Shown: positions 1-10,770, counted from the stretch's first letter. The stretch is DNA of 64,000 nucleotides from Streptomyces sp. NRRL F-6676 (GCF_000725625.1 NZ_JOHS01000002.1:62001-126000), one strand, 5' to 3'. Program-made: numbers and translations. The notes: a model not told the origin generated them from the sequence alone.

Positions 1-469
1 CCACGTACGCCGGGTCCGTGGGGATCGCCACGTGGCCGTCGTGCTGGAGGATCAGGTCGTTGGCGTTCTTCGCCCAGTTGGCCTCGTAGCCGTTGTGGAC
101 CAGCGCCCAGGCGTCCTTGGCGTAGTACGTCTCGTCGAATATCACCGCCCGGGGGCTGCCCAGGTTCCAGAACCGGATCACCCCGGCGAACAGCGTCACC
201 AGCAGCGGGCCGCCCCAGCCGGACCAGCGCCGGATCCGGTCGGCGAGGCCGGGGGCCAGCCCGAGCGTCGCCCACAATCGCGGGCCGGGCTCGGCGAACG
301 GCGGCACGAGCCGGGTCCGTACGTCACCGGCGGCGCCGGCGGCCGGGGCGGCGGCACCGCCCGGTGGGGCCGCGTAGCCGAAACGGCGCAGCCGCTGCTG
401 CCACGCGTGCTGCCGGTCCTGGGCGGCCGGGCTCTGCCGGGTGTCCGTGGAGGACGCGGTACTGGTCAC
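1..469 (-). CDS. pmt: Protein O-mannosyltransferase (dolichyl-phosphate-mannose-protein mannosyltransferase), N-terminal part
   Basis: This gene starts in the window and runs off its left edge, so only about 156 N-terminal residues are seen. A cytoplasmic, Ala/Gly-rich head of about 85 residues is followed by a first membrane segment (around LLVTLFAGVIRFWNLG). Next comes the acidic motif FDETYYAKDAWAL, the extracytoplasmic signature of GT39/PMT enzymes, where the Asp-Glu pair is catalytic. Family knowledge: the enzyme moves mannose from polyprenyl-phosphate-mannose to secreted proteins at the membrane. The start is GTG at 469. A TACGAT -10-like hexamer (476-481) lies six bases upstream with no clear Shine-Dalgarno sequence, so the mRNA may be leaderless. 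It is divergent from rsmI across about 103 bp, the usual Streptomyces arrangement. Confidence 0.9.
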   Translation of the reverse strand, partial: MTSTASSTDTRQSPAAQDRQHAWQQRLRRFGYAAPPGGAAAPAAGAAGDVRTRLVPPFAEPGPRLWATLGLAPGLADRIRRWSGWGGPLLVTLFAGVIRFWNLGSPRAVIFDETYYAKDAWALVHNGYEANWAKNANDLILQHDGHVAIPTDPAYV

Positions 470-572
470 CGCGCCATCGTAGGGAACGGCGCTGTGTGAG
501 TCCCGTGCAACCACGGATCGGCCGCGGACGGGGGCGGCCCGCGCGGCCCCGGGGCCCTGGGAGGATGGGGGA

Positions 573-1421
573 GTGACTGGAACCCTCGTACTCGCCGGCA
601 CGCCCATCGGTGACGTGGCCGACGCCCCGCCCCGGCTCGCCCAGGAACTGGCCTCGGCCGATGTCGTCGCCGCCGAGGACACCCGGCGGCTGCGCCGGCT
701 CACGCAGGCCCTCGGGGTGCAGCCGGCGGGGCGCGTCGTGTCGTACTTCGAGGGCAACGAGAGTGCCCGGACGCCGGAACTGGTGGAGGCGCTGGCGGGC
801 GGCGCCCGGGTGCTGCTGGTCACCGACGCGGGCATGCCGTCGGTCTCCGACCCCGGGTACCGGCTGGTGGCGGCGGCCGTGGAGCGGGACGTGCGGGTGA
901 CGGCGGTGCCGGGGCCGTCGGCGGTGCTCACCGCGCTCGCCCTGTCCGGGCTGCCGGTGGACCGGTTCTGCTTCGAGGGGTTCCCGCCGCGCAAGGCGGG
1001 CGAGCGGCTCGCCCGGCTGCGGGAGGTCGCCGACGAGCGCCGCACCCTCGTCTACTTCGAGGCGCCGCACCGCCTCGACGACACGCTCGCCGCGATGGCG
1101 GAGGTGTTCGGCGCGGAGCGCCGGGCGGCGGTCTGCCGTGAGCTGACCAAGACCTACGAGGAGGTCAGGCGCGGCGGCCTGGGCGAACTGGCGGCGTGGG
1201 CGGCGGAGGGGGTGCGCGGCGAGATCACGGTGGTGGTCGAGGGCGCGCCGGAGCGGGCGGAGGCGGCGGTGGACGCGGCGGAGCTGGTCCGGAGGGTGCG
1301 CGTCCGTGAGGACGCGGGGGAGCGCCGCAAGGAGGCGATCGCGGCGGTCGCCTCCGCGGCGGGCGTCCCCAAACGGGAGGTCTTCGACGCGGTGGTCGCG
1401 GCGAAGCACGCGGGTGGTTAG
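573..1421 (+). CDS. rsmI: 16S rRNA (cytidine(1402)-2'-O)-methyltransferase
   Basis: The protein has 282 residues, the usual size for RsmI, an SAM-dependent tetrapyrrole-methylase-fold enzyme that 2'-O-methylates C1402 in the ribosomal P site. Diagnostic motifs are the N-terminal LAGTPIGDVADAP loop (residues 6-18), AEDTRR (34-39), the SAM-binding stretch LLVTDAGMPSVSDPG near residue 87, AVPGPSAVLTAL near 111, and FCFEGFPPRK. The C-terminus carries the typical Lys-rich tail GERRKEAIAAVA...PKREVFDAVV. The GTG start at 573 has a GGAGG tract just upstream. It is divergent from the mannosyltransferase gene and followed by a gene-free repeat region, so it is probably monocistronic. Confidence 0.96.
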   Translation: MTGTLVLAGTPIGDVADAPPRLAQELASADVVAAEDTRRLRRLTQALGVQPAGRVVSYFEGNESARTPELVEALAGGARVLLVTDAGMPSVSDPGYRLVAAAVERDVRVTAVPGPSAVLTALALSGLPVDRFCFEGFPPRKAGERLARLREVADERRTLVYFEAPHRLDDTLAAMAEVFGAERRAAVCRELTKTYEEVRRGGLGELAAWAAEGVRGEITVVVEGAPERAEAAVDAAELVRRVRVREDAGERRKEAIAAVASAAGVPKREVFDAVVAAKHAGG

Positions 1422-1873
1422 GGGGTGGTTAGAGGGTGGTTAGGGGGGCGCCCAGGAACTCGGGGGGTGCCTGTGCGTGGGCGGGTGCGGCTGCGTCGTG
1501 GCGTGTCGCGCAGTTCCCCGCGCCCCTTGAAAGCAGGGGGCGCCCCCAGCTTTCGCGGCTCCGCCGCGTGGACGCGAACAACCACGACGCACCCGCGCCC
1601 CCATGCTTTCAGGGGCGCGGGGAACTGCGCGATCAGCCACGACGGGTCTGCACTCGTCCGCGCACCTGTGCCCCCGCGTTTTCAGGGGCGCGGGGAACTG
1701 CGCGATCAGCCACGACGGGTCTGCACTCGTCCGCGCACCCACGCCCCCGCGTTTTCAGGGGCGCGGGGAACTGCGCGAACAACCACGATGCACCCGCACT
1801 CGCCCGCCCACTCGCGCCCCCGAGCTCATAGGCGCTCCACGCCCACCGCGACCCCCCCCAACCCCCGGAGGGA
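1422..1873. repeat. Intergenic repeat cluster (Streptomyces GC-rich repeat, 73-bp tandem copies)
   Basis: I see no credible gene here. The motif GCGCAGTTCCCCGCGCCCCT occurs once forward (about 1508-1527). Its reverse complement recurs three times, with AGGGGCGCGG at 1611, 1684 and 1757, an exact 73-bp spacing. Copies 1 and 2 are nearly identical over the whole 73-bp unit, including a CGATCAGCCACGACGGGTC segment. The same motif returns as a perfect palindrome at 13997-14039. The facing copies can fold into strong hairpins and may end transcription of both rsmI and rpfB, which converge here. In my knowledge this motif is scattered between genes in many Streptomyces genomes. Confidence 0.85.
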
Positions 1874-3085
1874 TCAGGCGCCCAACCGCGAACCGCAGTG
1901 GGGCCATGGCGCCGAACCCCGGTGGACGTACAGTTTTTTCGCCCGGTACGTCTGCTCGTCCGCCGGCGCGGACTCCGGGCGGCCCTGGCCGCCGAGGTCG
2001 TGCCAGGTGCGGACGTCGAACTGGTAGAGCCCCCCGTACGTCCCGGACGGATCCACCGCGTCCGCACGGCCCCCCGACTCGCACTGCGCCAGCGCCCCCC
2101 AGTCCAGCCCCTCCGCCCCCGCCACGGACGCCGGCAGCGGCCGGGTCCCCACCCGCACCACCCGCGGCTCCGGCTGCCGCACCACCTCCGTGCGCAGATG
2201 CCGCGGGGTCTGCCGGACCCCGTTGACCGTCCGGACGCCGTACGTCACCCGGCGCACGCCCGCGTGCCCCGCGCTGTCCACGACCTCCGTGCCGCGGAAC
2301 AGCGACGGATCGTCCGTGCGCCGTTCCTCGAACGGGATCGGCTCCTCGCGCACCTCCTGGTGCCCCCGCACCCGCAGCACGGTCACCGTCTGCCCGTCCC
2401 GGGGGAAGCTGTCCGGCGCGACCGACGTCGTGTCCTCGCCGTGGAGGGCGACCCCGGCCTGCGCCACCGCCTCCCGTACGGTCGCCGCGTTGGTGCGGAC
2501 GTGCCGTTCGCGGCCGTCCGCCATGACCGTCACCGTCCGCTCGGTGCGCACGTCCAGCGCGAGCCCCTCGCGCCCGATGCGCCGGGAGCGCGCGACCGAC
2601 AGGTACGCGCCCTCCACCCGCACCCCCAGCTCCCGCAGCGCCCCCTCGACCGTGCGCGCCGTCGTCCACACCCGGTGGTACCGCCCGTCGAGCATGAGCC
2701 GCAGGGGCCGCCCGTGCCGCACGTCGATCTCGTCACCGCTGCTCAGAGCGGTGCCCGGGCCGGGGACGACCAGGTCGTGGGCGCCGGTGTCGAGGCCCTG
2801 CTCGGCGAGGAGCCCGGTGACGTCGTCGGCGAAGGTGTGCAGGGTGCGCCGCTCGCCGTCGACGTTCAGCTCGACGGCCTTGTCCTTGGCCACGAACGCC
2901 GTCGTACCGCCCGTGAGGAACGCGACGACCAGCGCCTGCGGCACCAGTCGGCGCATGGCGTCGGGCCGCGCCGGGGGCTTGCGCCGGGCGCCCCGCCGAG
3001 GGGCGGGAACGTAGACGGGGGCGTACGGGGAGGTGTTCACGACGACGCGCTCCGAGGTGTGCTGGTCCGGACCGGGCTGATCCAA
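1874..3085 (-). CDS. rpfB: Resuscitation-promoting factor RpfB-like (DUF348 x3, G5, transglycosylase domain)
   Basis: This is a secreted cell-wall lytic enzyme. A cytoplasmic Pro/Arg-rich head precedes one membrane segment (about residues 44-65). Three DUF348 repeats follow (roughly 70-110, 125-165, 182-222), then a G5-like domain (about 230-315) and a C-terminal Rpf domain (about 323-403). The Rpf domain begins with LDWGALAQCESGG, whose Glu is the lysozyme-like catalytic residue, and continues with GTYGGLYQFDVRTWHDLGG. Family knowledge: Rpf proteins cleave peptidoglycan to restart growth of dormant spores and cells. The 5' end is uncertain. TTG at 3085 has GAGGG upstream, but the GTG encoding VNTSPYAPV, 48 bases downstream at 3037, also has GGAG. 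The neighbours tatD, rsmA and ispE are the classic actinobacterial setting. Confidence 0.93.
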   Translation of the reverse strand: MDQPGPDQHTSERVVVNTSPYAPVYVPAPRRGARRKPPARPDAMRRLVPQALVVAFLTGGTTAFVAKDKAVELNVDGERRTLHTFADDVTGLLAEQGLDTGAHDLVVPGPGTALSSGDEIDVRHGRPLRLMLDGRYHRVWTTARTVEGALRELGVRVEGAYLSVARSRRIGREGLALDVRTERTVTVMADGRERHVRTNAATVREAVAQAGVALHGEDTTSVAPDSFPRDGQTVTVLRVRGHQEVREEPIPFEERRTDDPSLFRGTEVVDSAGHAGVRRVTYGVRTVNGVRQTPRHLRTEVVRQPEPRVVRVGTRPLPASVAGAEGLDWGALAQCESGGRADAVDPSGTYGGLYQFDVRTWHDLGGQGRPESAPADEQTYRAKKLYVHRGSAPWPHCGSRLGA

Positions 3086-3132
3086 ACGACAGGCCCTCGC
3101 GCAACCTAGCCGCGGCGGACGTCCCGCTCCCG

Positions 3133-3199
3133 CACGACACGAACACGGAGCGTGGCGACGGGTGTTCGTGTCGTGACCCTCCGCAGTCAGTACGTACTG
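3133..3199. promoter_or_regulatory. Hairpin and 12-bp palindrome upstream of rpfB
   Basis: A perfect 14-bp inverted repeat (CACGACACGAACAC at 3133-3146, complement at 3162-3175, 15-nt loop) lies 48 to 90 bases upstream of the rpfB start. Just beyond it is the perfect palindrome CAGTACGTACTG (3188-3199). No T-run follows the hairpin on either strand. It could be a 5'-UTR structure controlling rpfB, an operator, or a terminator for tatD. I did not recognise a c-di-AMP riboswitch. Confidence 0.5.
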
Positions 3200-3214
3200 T
3201 TATCGCGCTCGGCC

Positions 3215-3291
3215 CTCGGCCCCTGGCCCTTGACCCCTGGCCCTCGACCCCTGGCCTCGACCCCTGTCCCTGGACCCCTGGCCCTCGGCGC
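3215..3291. repeat. Short tandem repeat downstream of tatD
   Basis: About six imperfect copies of a 12-14-bp unit (consensus GACCCCTGGCCCT) fill the space directly after the tatD stop codon. The array looks like slipped-strand expansion and has no coding sense of its own. Confidence 0.75.
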
Positions 3292-4170
3292 TCAGTAGCC
3301 GAACGCCCGAGCCGTGTTCGCGGCGATCGCCCCGGCCAGCGCGTCCTCGTCCGTCCCCCGCACCTCGGCCATCGCGCGCAGCGTGACCGGCACGAGGTAG
3401 GGAGCGTTGGGACGGCCCCGGTAGGGCGCGGGGGTGAGGAAGGGCGCGTCGGTCTCGACGAGGACCAGTTCCAGCGGGGCCACGGCGAGCGCGTCCCGCA
3501 GGTTCTGGGCGTTCTTGAACGTGACGTTGCCCGCGAACGACATGTAGTACCCGTGCCGGGCGCACTCCTCGGCCATCGCCGCGTCCCCGGAGTAGCAGTG
3601 GAAGACCGTGCGCTCGGGGGCGCCCTCCTCCTTCAGGAGGCGCAGCACGTCCGCGTGGGCGTCGCGGTCGTGGATGACGAGCGCCTTGCCGTGCCGCTTG
3701 GCGATCTCGATGTGCGCGCGGAAGGACCGCTCCTGCGCGTCCTTGCCCTCCGGGCCGGTGCGGAAGTAGTCGAGCCCGGTCTCGCCGACGCCCTTGACCT
3801 GCGGGAGGGCGGCGAGACGGTCGATCTCGGCGAGCGCGTCGTCGAGAGCGGCGTCCCCGCCGGGCTCGCGGGCGCCCTGCCGCGACCAGCCATCGGGGTC
3901 ACCGTGGACGATGCGGGGGGCCTCGTTCGGGTGCAGGGCGACGGCGGCGTGGACGGCGTCGTACGCGGCGGCGGTCTCGGCGGCCCAGCGCGAGCCGTTC
4001 AGATCGCAGCCCACCTGCACGACCGTGGTCACACCCACCGACGCGGCCCGGGCGAGGCCCTCCTCCACCGTGCCGGACTGCATGTCGAGATGGGTGTGGG
4101 AGTCCGCGACCGGCACCCGGAGGGGCTCCGGGAGCGGCGGTGCGGCGTTCTTGTCGGTGTGCGAAGGCAT
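3292..4170 (-). CDS. tatD: TatD-family metal-dependent hydrolase (DNase)
   Basis: The 292-residue amidohydrolase-fold protein has the TatD signature DSHTHLD at residues 23-29 (metal-binding His25 and His27). It also has a conserved KGVGETGLDYF segment (Glu ligand), a central ALVIHDRDA histidine and a C-terminal LVETDAPFLTP (metal Asp). Family knowledge: TatD proteins are Mg-dependent 3'-5' exonucleases linked to DNA repair and turnover. The ATG at 4170 has no clear ribosome-binding site. A TAGGAT -10-like hexamer (4177-4182 on the opposite strand) sits six bases upstream, which suggests leaderless transcription. It lies upstream of rpfB on the same strand, as in other actinobacteria. Confidence 0.93.
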   Translation of the reverse strand: MPSHTDKNAAPPLPEPLRVPVADSHTHLDMQSGTVEEGLARAASVGVTTVVQVGCDLNGSRWAAETAAAYDAVHAAVALHPNEAPRIVHGDPDGWSRQGAREPGGDAALDDALAEIDRLAALPQVKGVGETGLDYFRTGPEGKDAQERSFRAHIEIAKRHGKALVIHDRDAHADVLRLLKEEGAPERTVFHCYSGDAAMAEECARHGYYMSFAGNVTFKNAQNLRDALAVAPLELVLVETDAPFLTPAPYRGRPNAPYLVPVTLRAMAEVRGTDEDALAGAIAANTARAFGY

Positions 4171-4212
4171 GCACCGATCCTACGAACCGGACTCCCGGGT
4201 CCGTTCGGTCCC

Positions 4213-4641
4213 TCAGCTCGGCCGGTGCTGGAACAGGTGCAGGAGGTCGGAGAGGTGCCAGTGGCGGCGCTCCCCGGCCGCGCCGACGGTGGCCGGCACG
4301 TCGGGGACCCCCGTCTCCTGGCGGGGGACGGCCGCGCGGGCGGGCCGGCGCTGCTGCCCGTACATCGGCCGCTGCGCCGACGAGACCCGGCCGGGACGCA
4401 TGATCCGCAGCACCTGGCCGCCGCAGTTCTGGCAGCTGGGGTGGGACAGCGGCGACGGCACGACGGCGCCGTCGGCCACATAGGTCACGAACATGGTGCC
4501 CTCGGCGTCGAGGTGGTGCTCTATCTCGTACGACTGCTCCCAGCCGTGCCCGCAGCGCATGCAGGCGAACGAGTACGACTCGTGGACGACGTCGGTGGCG
4601 CGGGCGCCCGTGCCGCCGGTGCGCCCTGCGAACTCTGTCAT
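4213..4641 (-). CDS. Zinc-ribbon protein, unknown function
   Basis: A 142-residue protein. A zinc ribbon is formed by CMRCGHGW (about residues 31-38) and SCQNCGGQ about 40 residues later, four Cys in two CxxC knuckles. The C-terminal part is Arg/Pro/Gln-rich with no fold I recognise. The sequence between the knuckles (YEIEHHLDAEGTMFVTYVADG) looks like a small beta-rich domain. The ATG at 4641 was chosen because AGGAG lies six bases upstream; an in-frame ATG at 4671 has no such site. It precedes tatD by 42 bases and may share its transcript. Nucleic-acid binding is only a guess from the ribbon. Confidence 0.8.
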   Translation of the reverse strand: MTEFAGRTGGTGARATDVVHESYSFACMRCGHGWEQSYEIEHHLDAEGTMFVTYVADGAVVPSPLSHPSCQNCGGQVLRIMRPGRVSSAQRPMYGQQRRPARAAVPRQETGVPDVPATVGAAGERRHWHLSDLLHLFQHRPS

Positions 4642-4934
4642 GCCGGCTCCTCTTGCCTTGTCCGGGGACAAGCGCCCGGCGGATGGCGGCCGCCGTGGGC
4701 GTGGGACGGGGTGCCGTCCCTCGTTCCAGTGGATGCCCGGGGGCCGTGCCGGGGCACGGAACCTGTCGAAGGTTGGCCCCGTTTTGACCGCTTCGTTGCC
4801 GGGTGCGCCCGGCGGTTACCTGGCCCTTTGCACGACCGCGTCGTCGCTTTGCCCCCGCATGGGGCGCCACCGGTCGCACGCGCCCACCCGGCGCGCGCCC
4901 CTCGCCCGGGTGCCCGCCCCGTACCCTTGTCGCC

Positions 4935-5843
4935 GTGAGCAACCCCTCCCCCTCCGACCCCCTCCTCGGGCCCGCCGACGTCCGCGAACTCGCGGGCGCG
5001 CTCGGCGTGCGGCCCACCAAGCAGCGCGGGCAGAACTTCGTCATCGACGCCAACACCGTGCGGCGCATCGTCCGGACCGCCGAGGTACGGCCGGCGGACG
5101 TCGTCGTGGAGGTGGGACCCGGGCTCGGCTCGCTCACCCTCGCCCTGCTGGAGGCCGCCGACCGCGTCACCGCCGTCGAGATCGACGACGTGCTCGCCGC
5201 CGCGCTGCCCGCCACCGTCGCCGCTCGGATGCCCGAGCGCGCCGACCGTTTCGCGCTCGTGCACTCCGACGCCCTGCGGGTCACCGAACTGCCGGGGCCC
5301 GCCCCGACCGCGCTCGTCGCCAATCTGCCGTACAACGTGGCCGTGCCCGTGCTGCTGCACATGCTCGACACGTTCCCGAGCATCGAGCGCACCCTGGTGA
5401 TGGTGCAGTCCGAGGTCGCCGACCGGCTCGCCGCCGGGCCCGGCTCCAAGGTGTACGGCGTGCCCTCGGTCAAGGCCAACTGGTACGCGGAGGTCAGGCG
5501 GGCCGGCGCGATCGGGCGCAGTGTCTTCTGGCCCGCGCCGAACGTCGACTCCGGGCTCGTCTCCCTCACCCGCCGCACCGAGCCGGTCAGGACGACCGCC
5601 GCCAAGGCCGACGTCTTCTCCGTCGTCGATGCGGCCTTCGCCCAGCGCCGCAAGACGCTGCGCGCCGCCCTCGCCGGCTGGGCCGGGTCCGCGGCGGACG
5701 CGGAGGCCGCGCTGCTCGCCGCCGGTGTCTCGCCGCAGGCGCGCGGCGAGTCCCTGACGGTGGAGGAGTTCGCGCGCATCGCGGAAAACGCCCCGCACAC
5801 CCCGAAGGATCACGCCCCGCACAAGGAGCCCGGCACCCCGTGA
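4935..5843 (+). CDS. rsmA: 16S rRNA dimethyladenosine transferase (A1518/A1519)
   Basis: RsmA/KsgA dimethylates two adjacent adenines in helix 45 of 16S rRNA during late 30S assembly. The 302-residue protein shows RGQNFVID near residue 34, the SAM loop [16 protein letters not shown], an acidic AVEIDD motif and the adenine-pocket motif [13 protein letters not shown]. The C-terminal [11 protein letters not shown] helix is typical. The GTG at 4935 is set by homology. It has no Shine-Dalgarno, but TACCCT (4922-4927) ends eight bases upstream, so a leaderless mRNA is plausible. The stop codon overlaps the ispE start (GTGA), implying coupled translation. Confidence 0.96.
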   Translation: MSNPSPSDPLLGPADVRELAGALGVRPTKQRGQNFVIDANTVRRIVRTAEVRPADVVVEVGPGLGSLTLALLEAADRVTAVEIDDVLAAALPATVAARMPERADRFALVHSDALRVTELPGPAPTALVANLPYNVAVPVLLHMLDTFPSIERTLVMVQSEVADRLAAGPGSKVYGVPSVKANWYAEVRRAGAIGRSVFWPAPNVDSGLVSLTRRTEPVRTTAAKADVFSVVDAAFAQRRKTLRAALAGWAGSAADAEAALLAAGVSPQARGESLTVEEFARIAENAPHTPKDHAPHKEPGTP

Positions 5844-6733
5844 GCGTCACCGTCCGCGTCCCCGCCAAGGTCAACGTCCAGCTCGCGGTGGGCGCCGCCC
5901 GCCCCGACGGGTTCCACGACCTCGCCAACGTCTTCCTCGCCGTCGGCCTCCACGACGAGGTCACCGCGACCCCCGCCCCGGCGCTGCGCCTGACCTGCGA
6001 GGGCCCGGACGCCGACCAGGTCCCCCTGGACGGCACGAACCTGGCCGCCCGCGCCGCCCTCGCCCTCGCGGAGCGGTACGGCGTCGAGCCCGCCGTCCAT
6101 CTGCACCTCGCCAAGGACATCCCGGTCGCCGGCGGCATGGCGGGCGGCAGCGCGGACGCGGCCGGCGCGCTCGTGGCCTGCGACGCGCTCTGGGGCACCC
6201 ACGCCCCCCGCGAGGAACTCCTCGCCATCTGCGCCGAACTGGGCAGCGACGTGCCGTTCAGCCTGGTCGGCGGTGCGGCGCTCGGCACCGGACGCGGGGA
6301 GAGGCTGCGGCCCGTCGAGGTGGGCGGCACGTTCCACTGGGTCTTCGCGGTCGCCGACGGCGGACTCTCCACCCCGGCGGTCTACCGCGAGTTCGACCGC
6401 CTGACGGTGGGCACGGACGTCCCGGAACCGGTGGCCTCCGAAGCCCTGCTGTCCGCCCTGGCCAAGGGCGACGCCACGGCCCTGGCCACCACCCTCACCA
6501 ACGACCTCCAGCCCGCCGCCCTCTCCCTGCGCCCCTCCCTCGCCGACACCCTCACGGCCGGCCGCGCGGCCGGCGCCCTGGCGGCCCTGGTCTCCGGCTC
6601 GGGCCCGACCACGGCCTTCCTCACCCCGGACGCGGACACGGCCACGAAGGTGGCCCACGCCCTGACCGCCTCCGCCACCTGCCGCACCGCCCGCGTCACG
6701 ACAGCGCCGGCGCCGGGGGCGACGGTGCTGTAG
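5840..6733 (+). CDS. ispE: 4-diphosphocytidyl-2-C-methyl-D-erythritol kinase
   Basis: IspE is the GHMP-family kinase of the MEP isoprenoid pathway; it phosphorylates CDP-methylerythritol at the 2-hydroxyl. The 297-residue protein shows [14 protein letters not shown] (substrate Lys near the N-terminus), the ATP loop [25 protein letters not shown] with the catalytic Asp, and the C-terminal GHMP motif [12 protein letters not shown]. The GTG start overlaps the rsmA stop by four bases. The rsmA-ispE pair supplies rRNA modification and precursors for cell-wall carrier lipid and quinones, and is conserved in actinobacteria. Confidence 0.95.
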   Translation: MSVTVRVPAKVNVQLAVGAARPDGFHDLANVFLAVGLHDEVTATPAPALRLTCEGPDADQVPLDGTNLAARAALALAERYGVEPAVHLHLAKDIPVAGGMAGGSADAAGALVACDALWGTHAPREELLAICAELGSDVPFSLVGGAALGTGRGERLRPVEVGGTFHWVFAVADGGLSTPAVYREFDRLTVGTDVPEPVASEALLSALAKGDATALATTLTNDLQPAALSLRPSLADTLTAGRAAGALAALVSGSGPTTAFLTPDADTATKVAHALTASATCRTARVTTAPAPGATVL

Positions 6734-6861
6734 CGGACGCGCGGAGACGACCGGGCGTCACGGTGAGTCACCCCACCCGGGCGCTCCGTCGCCACCCCCG
6801 CAGGCCCTACGCTTGAAGGCTGGTCGAGCCACCTTCGATCATGTCCCCGTTCAGGAGTGAA

Positions 6862-8685
<1,824 letters not shown>

Positions 8686-8916
8686 GGGCGGGGTTCGTTC
8701 CTCGCGTGCACGCTTCGTGTCCGCTCGGTGAAGGCGCGTAACGACACCATCACGGACCGGTCCTCCTCCGGGAACAGGGGGTGACCGGGACGTCGCGTTG
8801 TCGTAGGGCGGTGATAGAAAGGGCCGGACTGAGAATCGTCTGAGAAGCACTGCTGTGGCGGGAAACGATCGCTGTCGGGCTCGGCCTCACGCGGTGAAAC
8901 AGGGGGGAAGGCGCTG

Positions 8917-10770
8917 ATGACTCAGCCGACGGATCCGCCGCCGCAGGGCGGCCACGGCACACCGCAGGGACAGCAACCGCCGCCCCCGCAGGGCGGCTTC
9001 GGCGCCCCGCAGGACCCGCGCGCGACCCCCGCGCCCCCGCCCCAGCCTCCGCAGGCACCGCCCACCCCGCCGCAGACGCCACCACAGCCCGGGTACGGCT
9101 ACCCGCAGCAGCCGGCCGGGCCCTACGCGCCCCAGCCGCAGCCGGGGCCGTACGGCGGCGCCACCCCGCCCCAGCAGCCGGGACCGTACGCCCAACCCGG
9201 GCCGTACGCGCAGCCGGGACCGTACAACGCCCCCGCCCAGCCCGGCCCCTACGGCACCGCGCCACAGCCCGGCTACGGCTACCCGCAGCAGCCGCCGAAC
9301 TTCCCCGGCGCGCCCACGCCCCCGCCCGGCGGCGGCCGGAACCCCTTCAAGGGGAAGCCCGCGATGATCGTCGGCGCCGCCGTGGCGGTGCTGCTGCTCG
9401 TCGGCGGCACGGTCTGGGCCGTCACCAGCGGCGGCGGCGGTGACGACGACAAGAAGCCCGTCGCCCACAAGAGCGGCACGGCGACGGCCACCGCGAGCGA
9501 CGCCCCCGTCGACAAGGGCGACGGCAGCGGCGCCGGCGGCGAGGACCCGGAGAACCTCAACGAGGGCCGCAAGGACGGCGAGGCGAAGGTCCTCTGGTAC
9601 AAGTCCGCCCCCAAGGCACCGGGCGACGGCGCGGACGCCCCCGGCATGTGGATCACCGACAAGACGGCCGTCAAGGCGGTCTACAAGGAACTGGTGGCCT
9701 ACGACGTCGGCACCGGCGACGCCTCCTGGGACCCGATCACCTTCCCGCAGAAGATCTGCGCGGTGACGCACCAGAAGACCGACGACAACAAGGTCGTCGT
9801 CGCCTACATGAACGGCGTCAGCGACAACGCCACGTGCAACCAGCTCCAGCAGGTGGACCTCACCACCGGCAAGAAGGGCTGGAGCGCGAAGGTCGCCGAG
9901 GGCGATCTGTTCGACAGCACGCTCTCGCTCGAACTGGCCCTCACCGGCGACACGCTGATGGTCGGCCGCTCGCAGTCCGGCACGGCGTACGACGTGCACT
10001 CCGGCAAGAAGCTGTGGGACAAGAAGAAGTACGGCTCCGCCTGCTTCCCCTCGGCGTTCGCGGGCGGCCCGAAGCTGATCGCCGTCTCCTCCTGCGCTGC
10101 CACCACGTCGGGCGAGCACGACGAGGTGCAGCAGCTGAACCCGAAGACCGGCAAGGCCGAGTGGACGAAGAAGATCCCCAAGGGCTGGTCGGTCGCGCGG
10201 ACGTACTCCGTCGACCCGTTGGTGCTGTACCTCACCGACGAGGACCACAAGAAGTGGAACATCTCCGCTCTCAAGGACGACGGCTCGGTGCGCTCCCAGG
10301 TGGACGTGGACGAGTCCTTCGCCCCCGAGTGCGGCTGGGCCATCCTCGAACGTGACCTCCAGGGCTGCACCGGCGTCGCGGCCGACGACGACACCCTCTA
10401 TCTGCCGACCGAGGCCAAGACCGGCGCCAACGAGATCGTCGCGATCGGCCTGGACTCCGGCAAGGAGAAGTGGCGGGTGAAGTCCCCGGCCGCGGCCTCC
10501 ATGCTGCCGATGCGGACGGAGGGCGGGAAGCTGCTCGCCTACGTCGAGCCGACGTACGAGGCCGGCGGCCGGGTGGTGTCCGTGGCGACGGGCGGCGGCA
10601 GCCACAAGCCGAGCACGCTGCTCCAGAACCCGCAGGGCACCGCCGAGATCGAGAACGGCTTCTACTCCCGCGACATCGACTACGTGGACGGCCGCTTCTA
10701 CCTCTCCACGGCCCGGCTCACCGGGAGCAACGAGGCCAAGCAGAAGCTGATGCTCGCCTACGGCAAGTGA
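8917..10770 (+). CDS. Membrane-anchored PQQ-like beta-propeller protein with Pro/Gln-rich head
   Basis: The 617-residue protein starts with about 145 cytoplasmic residues rich in Pro, Gln, Gly and Tyr, including GYGYPQQP and repeated QPGPYAQPGPY units. One membrane helix follows (about 149-169) and a polar Gly/Asp/Lys linker. The rest is an extracytoplasmic domain of repeated blades with DL(T)TGKKGW- and PKTGKAEW-type turns, as in BamB/PQQ-propellers. No catalytic motif is visible, and binding or scaffolding is likely. Start ATG 8917 has GGGGGAAGG upstream. The next gene is a full-length paralogue 88 bp downstream, probably co-transcribed, with a shared terminator after it. Confidence 0.85.
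   Translation: MTQPTDPPPQGGHGTPQGQQPPPPQGGFGAPQDPRATPAPPPQPPQAPPTPPQTPPQPGYGYPQQPAGPYAPQPQPGPYGGATPPQQPGPYAQPGPYAQPGPYNAPAQPGPYGTAPQPGYGYPQQPPNFPGAPTPPPGGGRNPFKGKPAMIVGAAVAVLLLVGGTVWAVTSGGGGDDDKKPVAHKSGTATATASDAPVDKGDGSGAGGEDPENLNEGRKDGEAKVLWYKSAPKAPGDGADAPGMWITDKTAVKAVYKELVAYDVGTGDASWDPITFPQKICAVTHQKTDDNKVVVAYMNGVSDNATCNQLQQVDLTTGKKGWSAKVAEGDLFDSTLSLELALTGDTLMVGRSQSGTAYDVHSGKKLWDKKKYGSACFPSAFAGGPKLIAVSSCAATTSGEHDEVQQLNPKTGKAEWTKKIPKGWSVARTYSVDPLVLYLTDEDHKKWNISALKDDGSVRSQVDVDESFAPECGWAILERDLQGCTGVAADDDTLYLPTEAKTGANEIVAIGLDSGKEKWRVKSPAAASMLPMRTEGGKLLAYVEPTYEAGGRVVSVATGGGSHKPSTLLQNPQGTAEIENGFYSRDIDYVDGRFYLSTARLTGSNEAKQKLMLAYGK

Noticed and set aside
1606..1800. CRISPR-like regular spacing
   Set aside because: Only three units with 73-bp period, the spacers are nearly the same between the first two units, and no cas genes are present. 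It is a tandem repeat.
3086..3291. c-di-AMP (ydaO) riboswitch upstream of rpfB
   Set aside because: No conserved ydaO core motifs are visible; only a hairpin, a palindrome and repeats.
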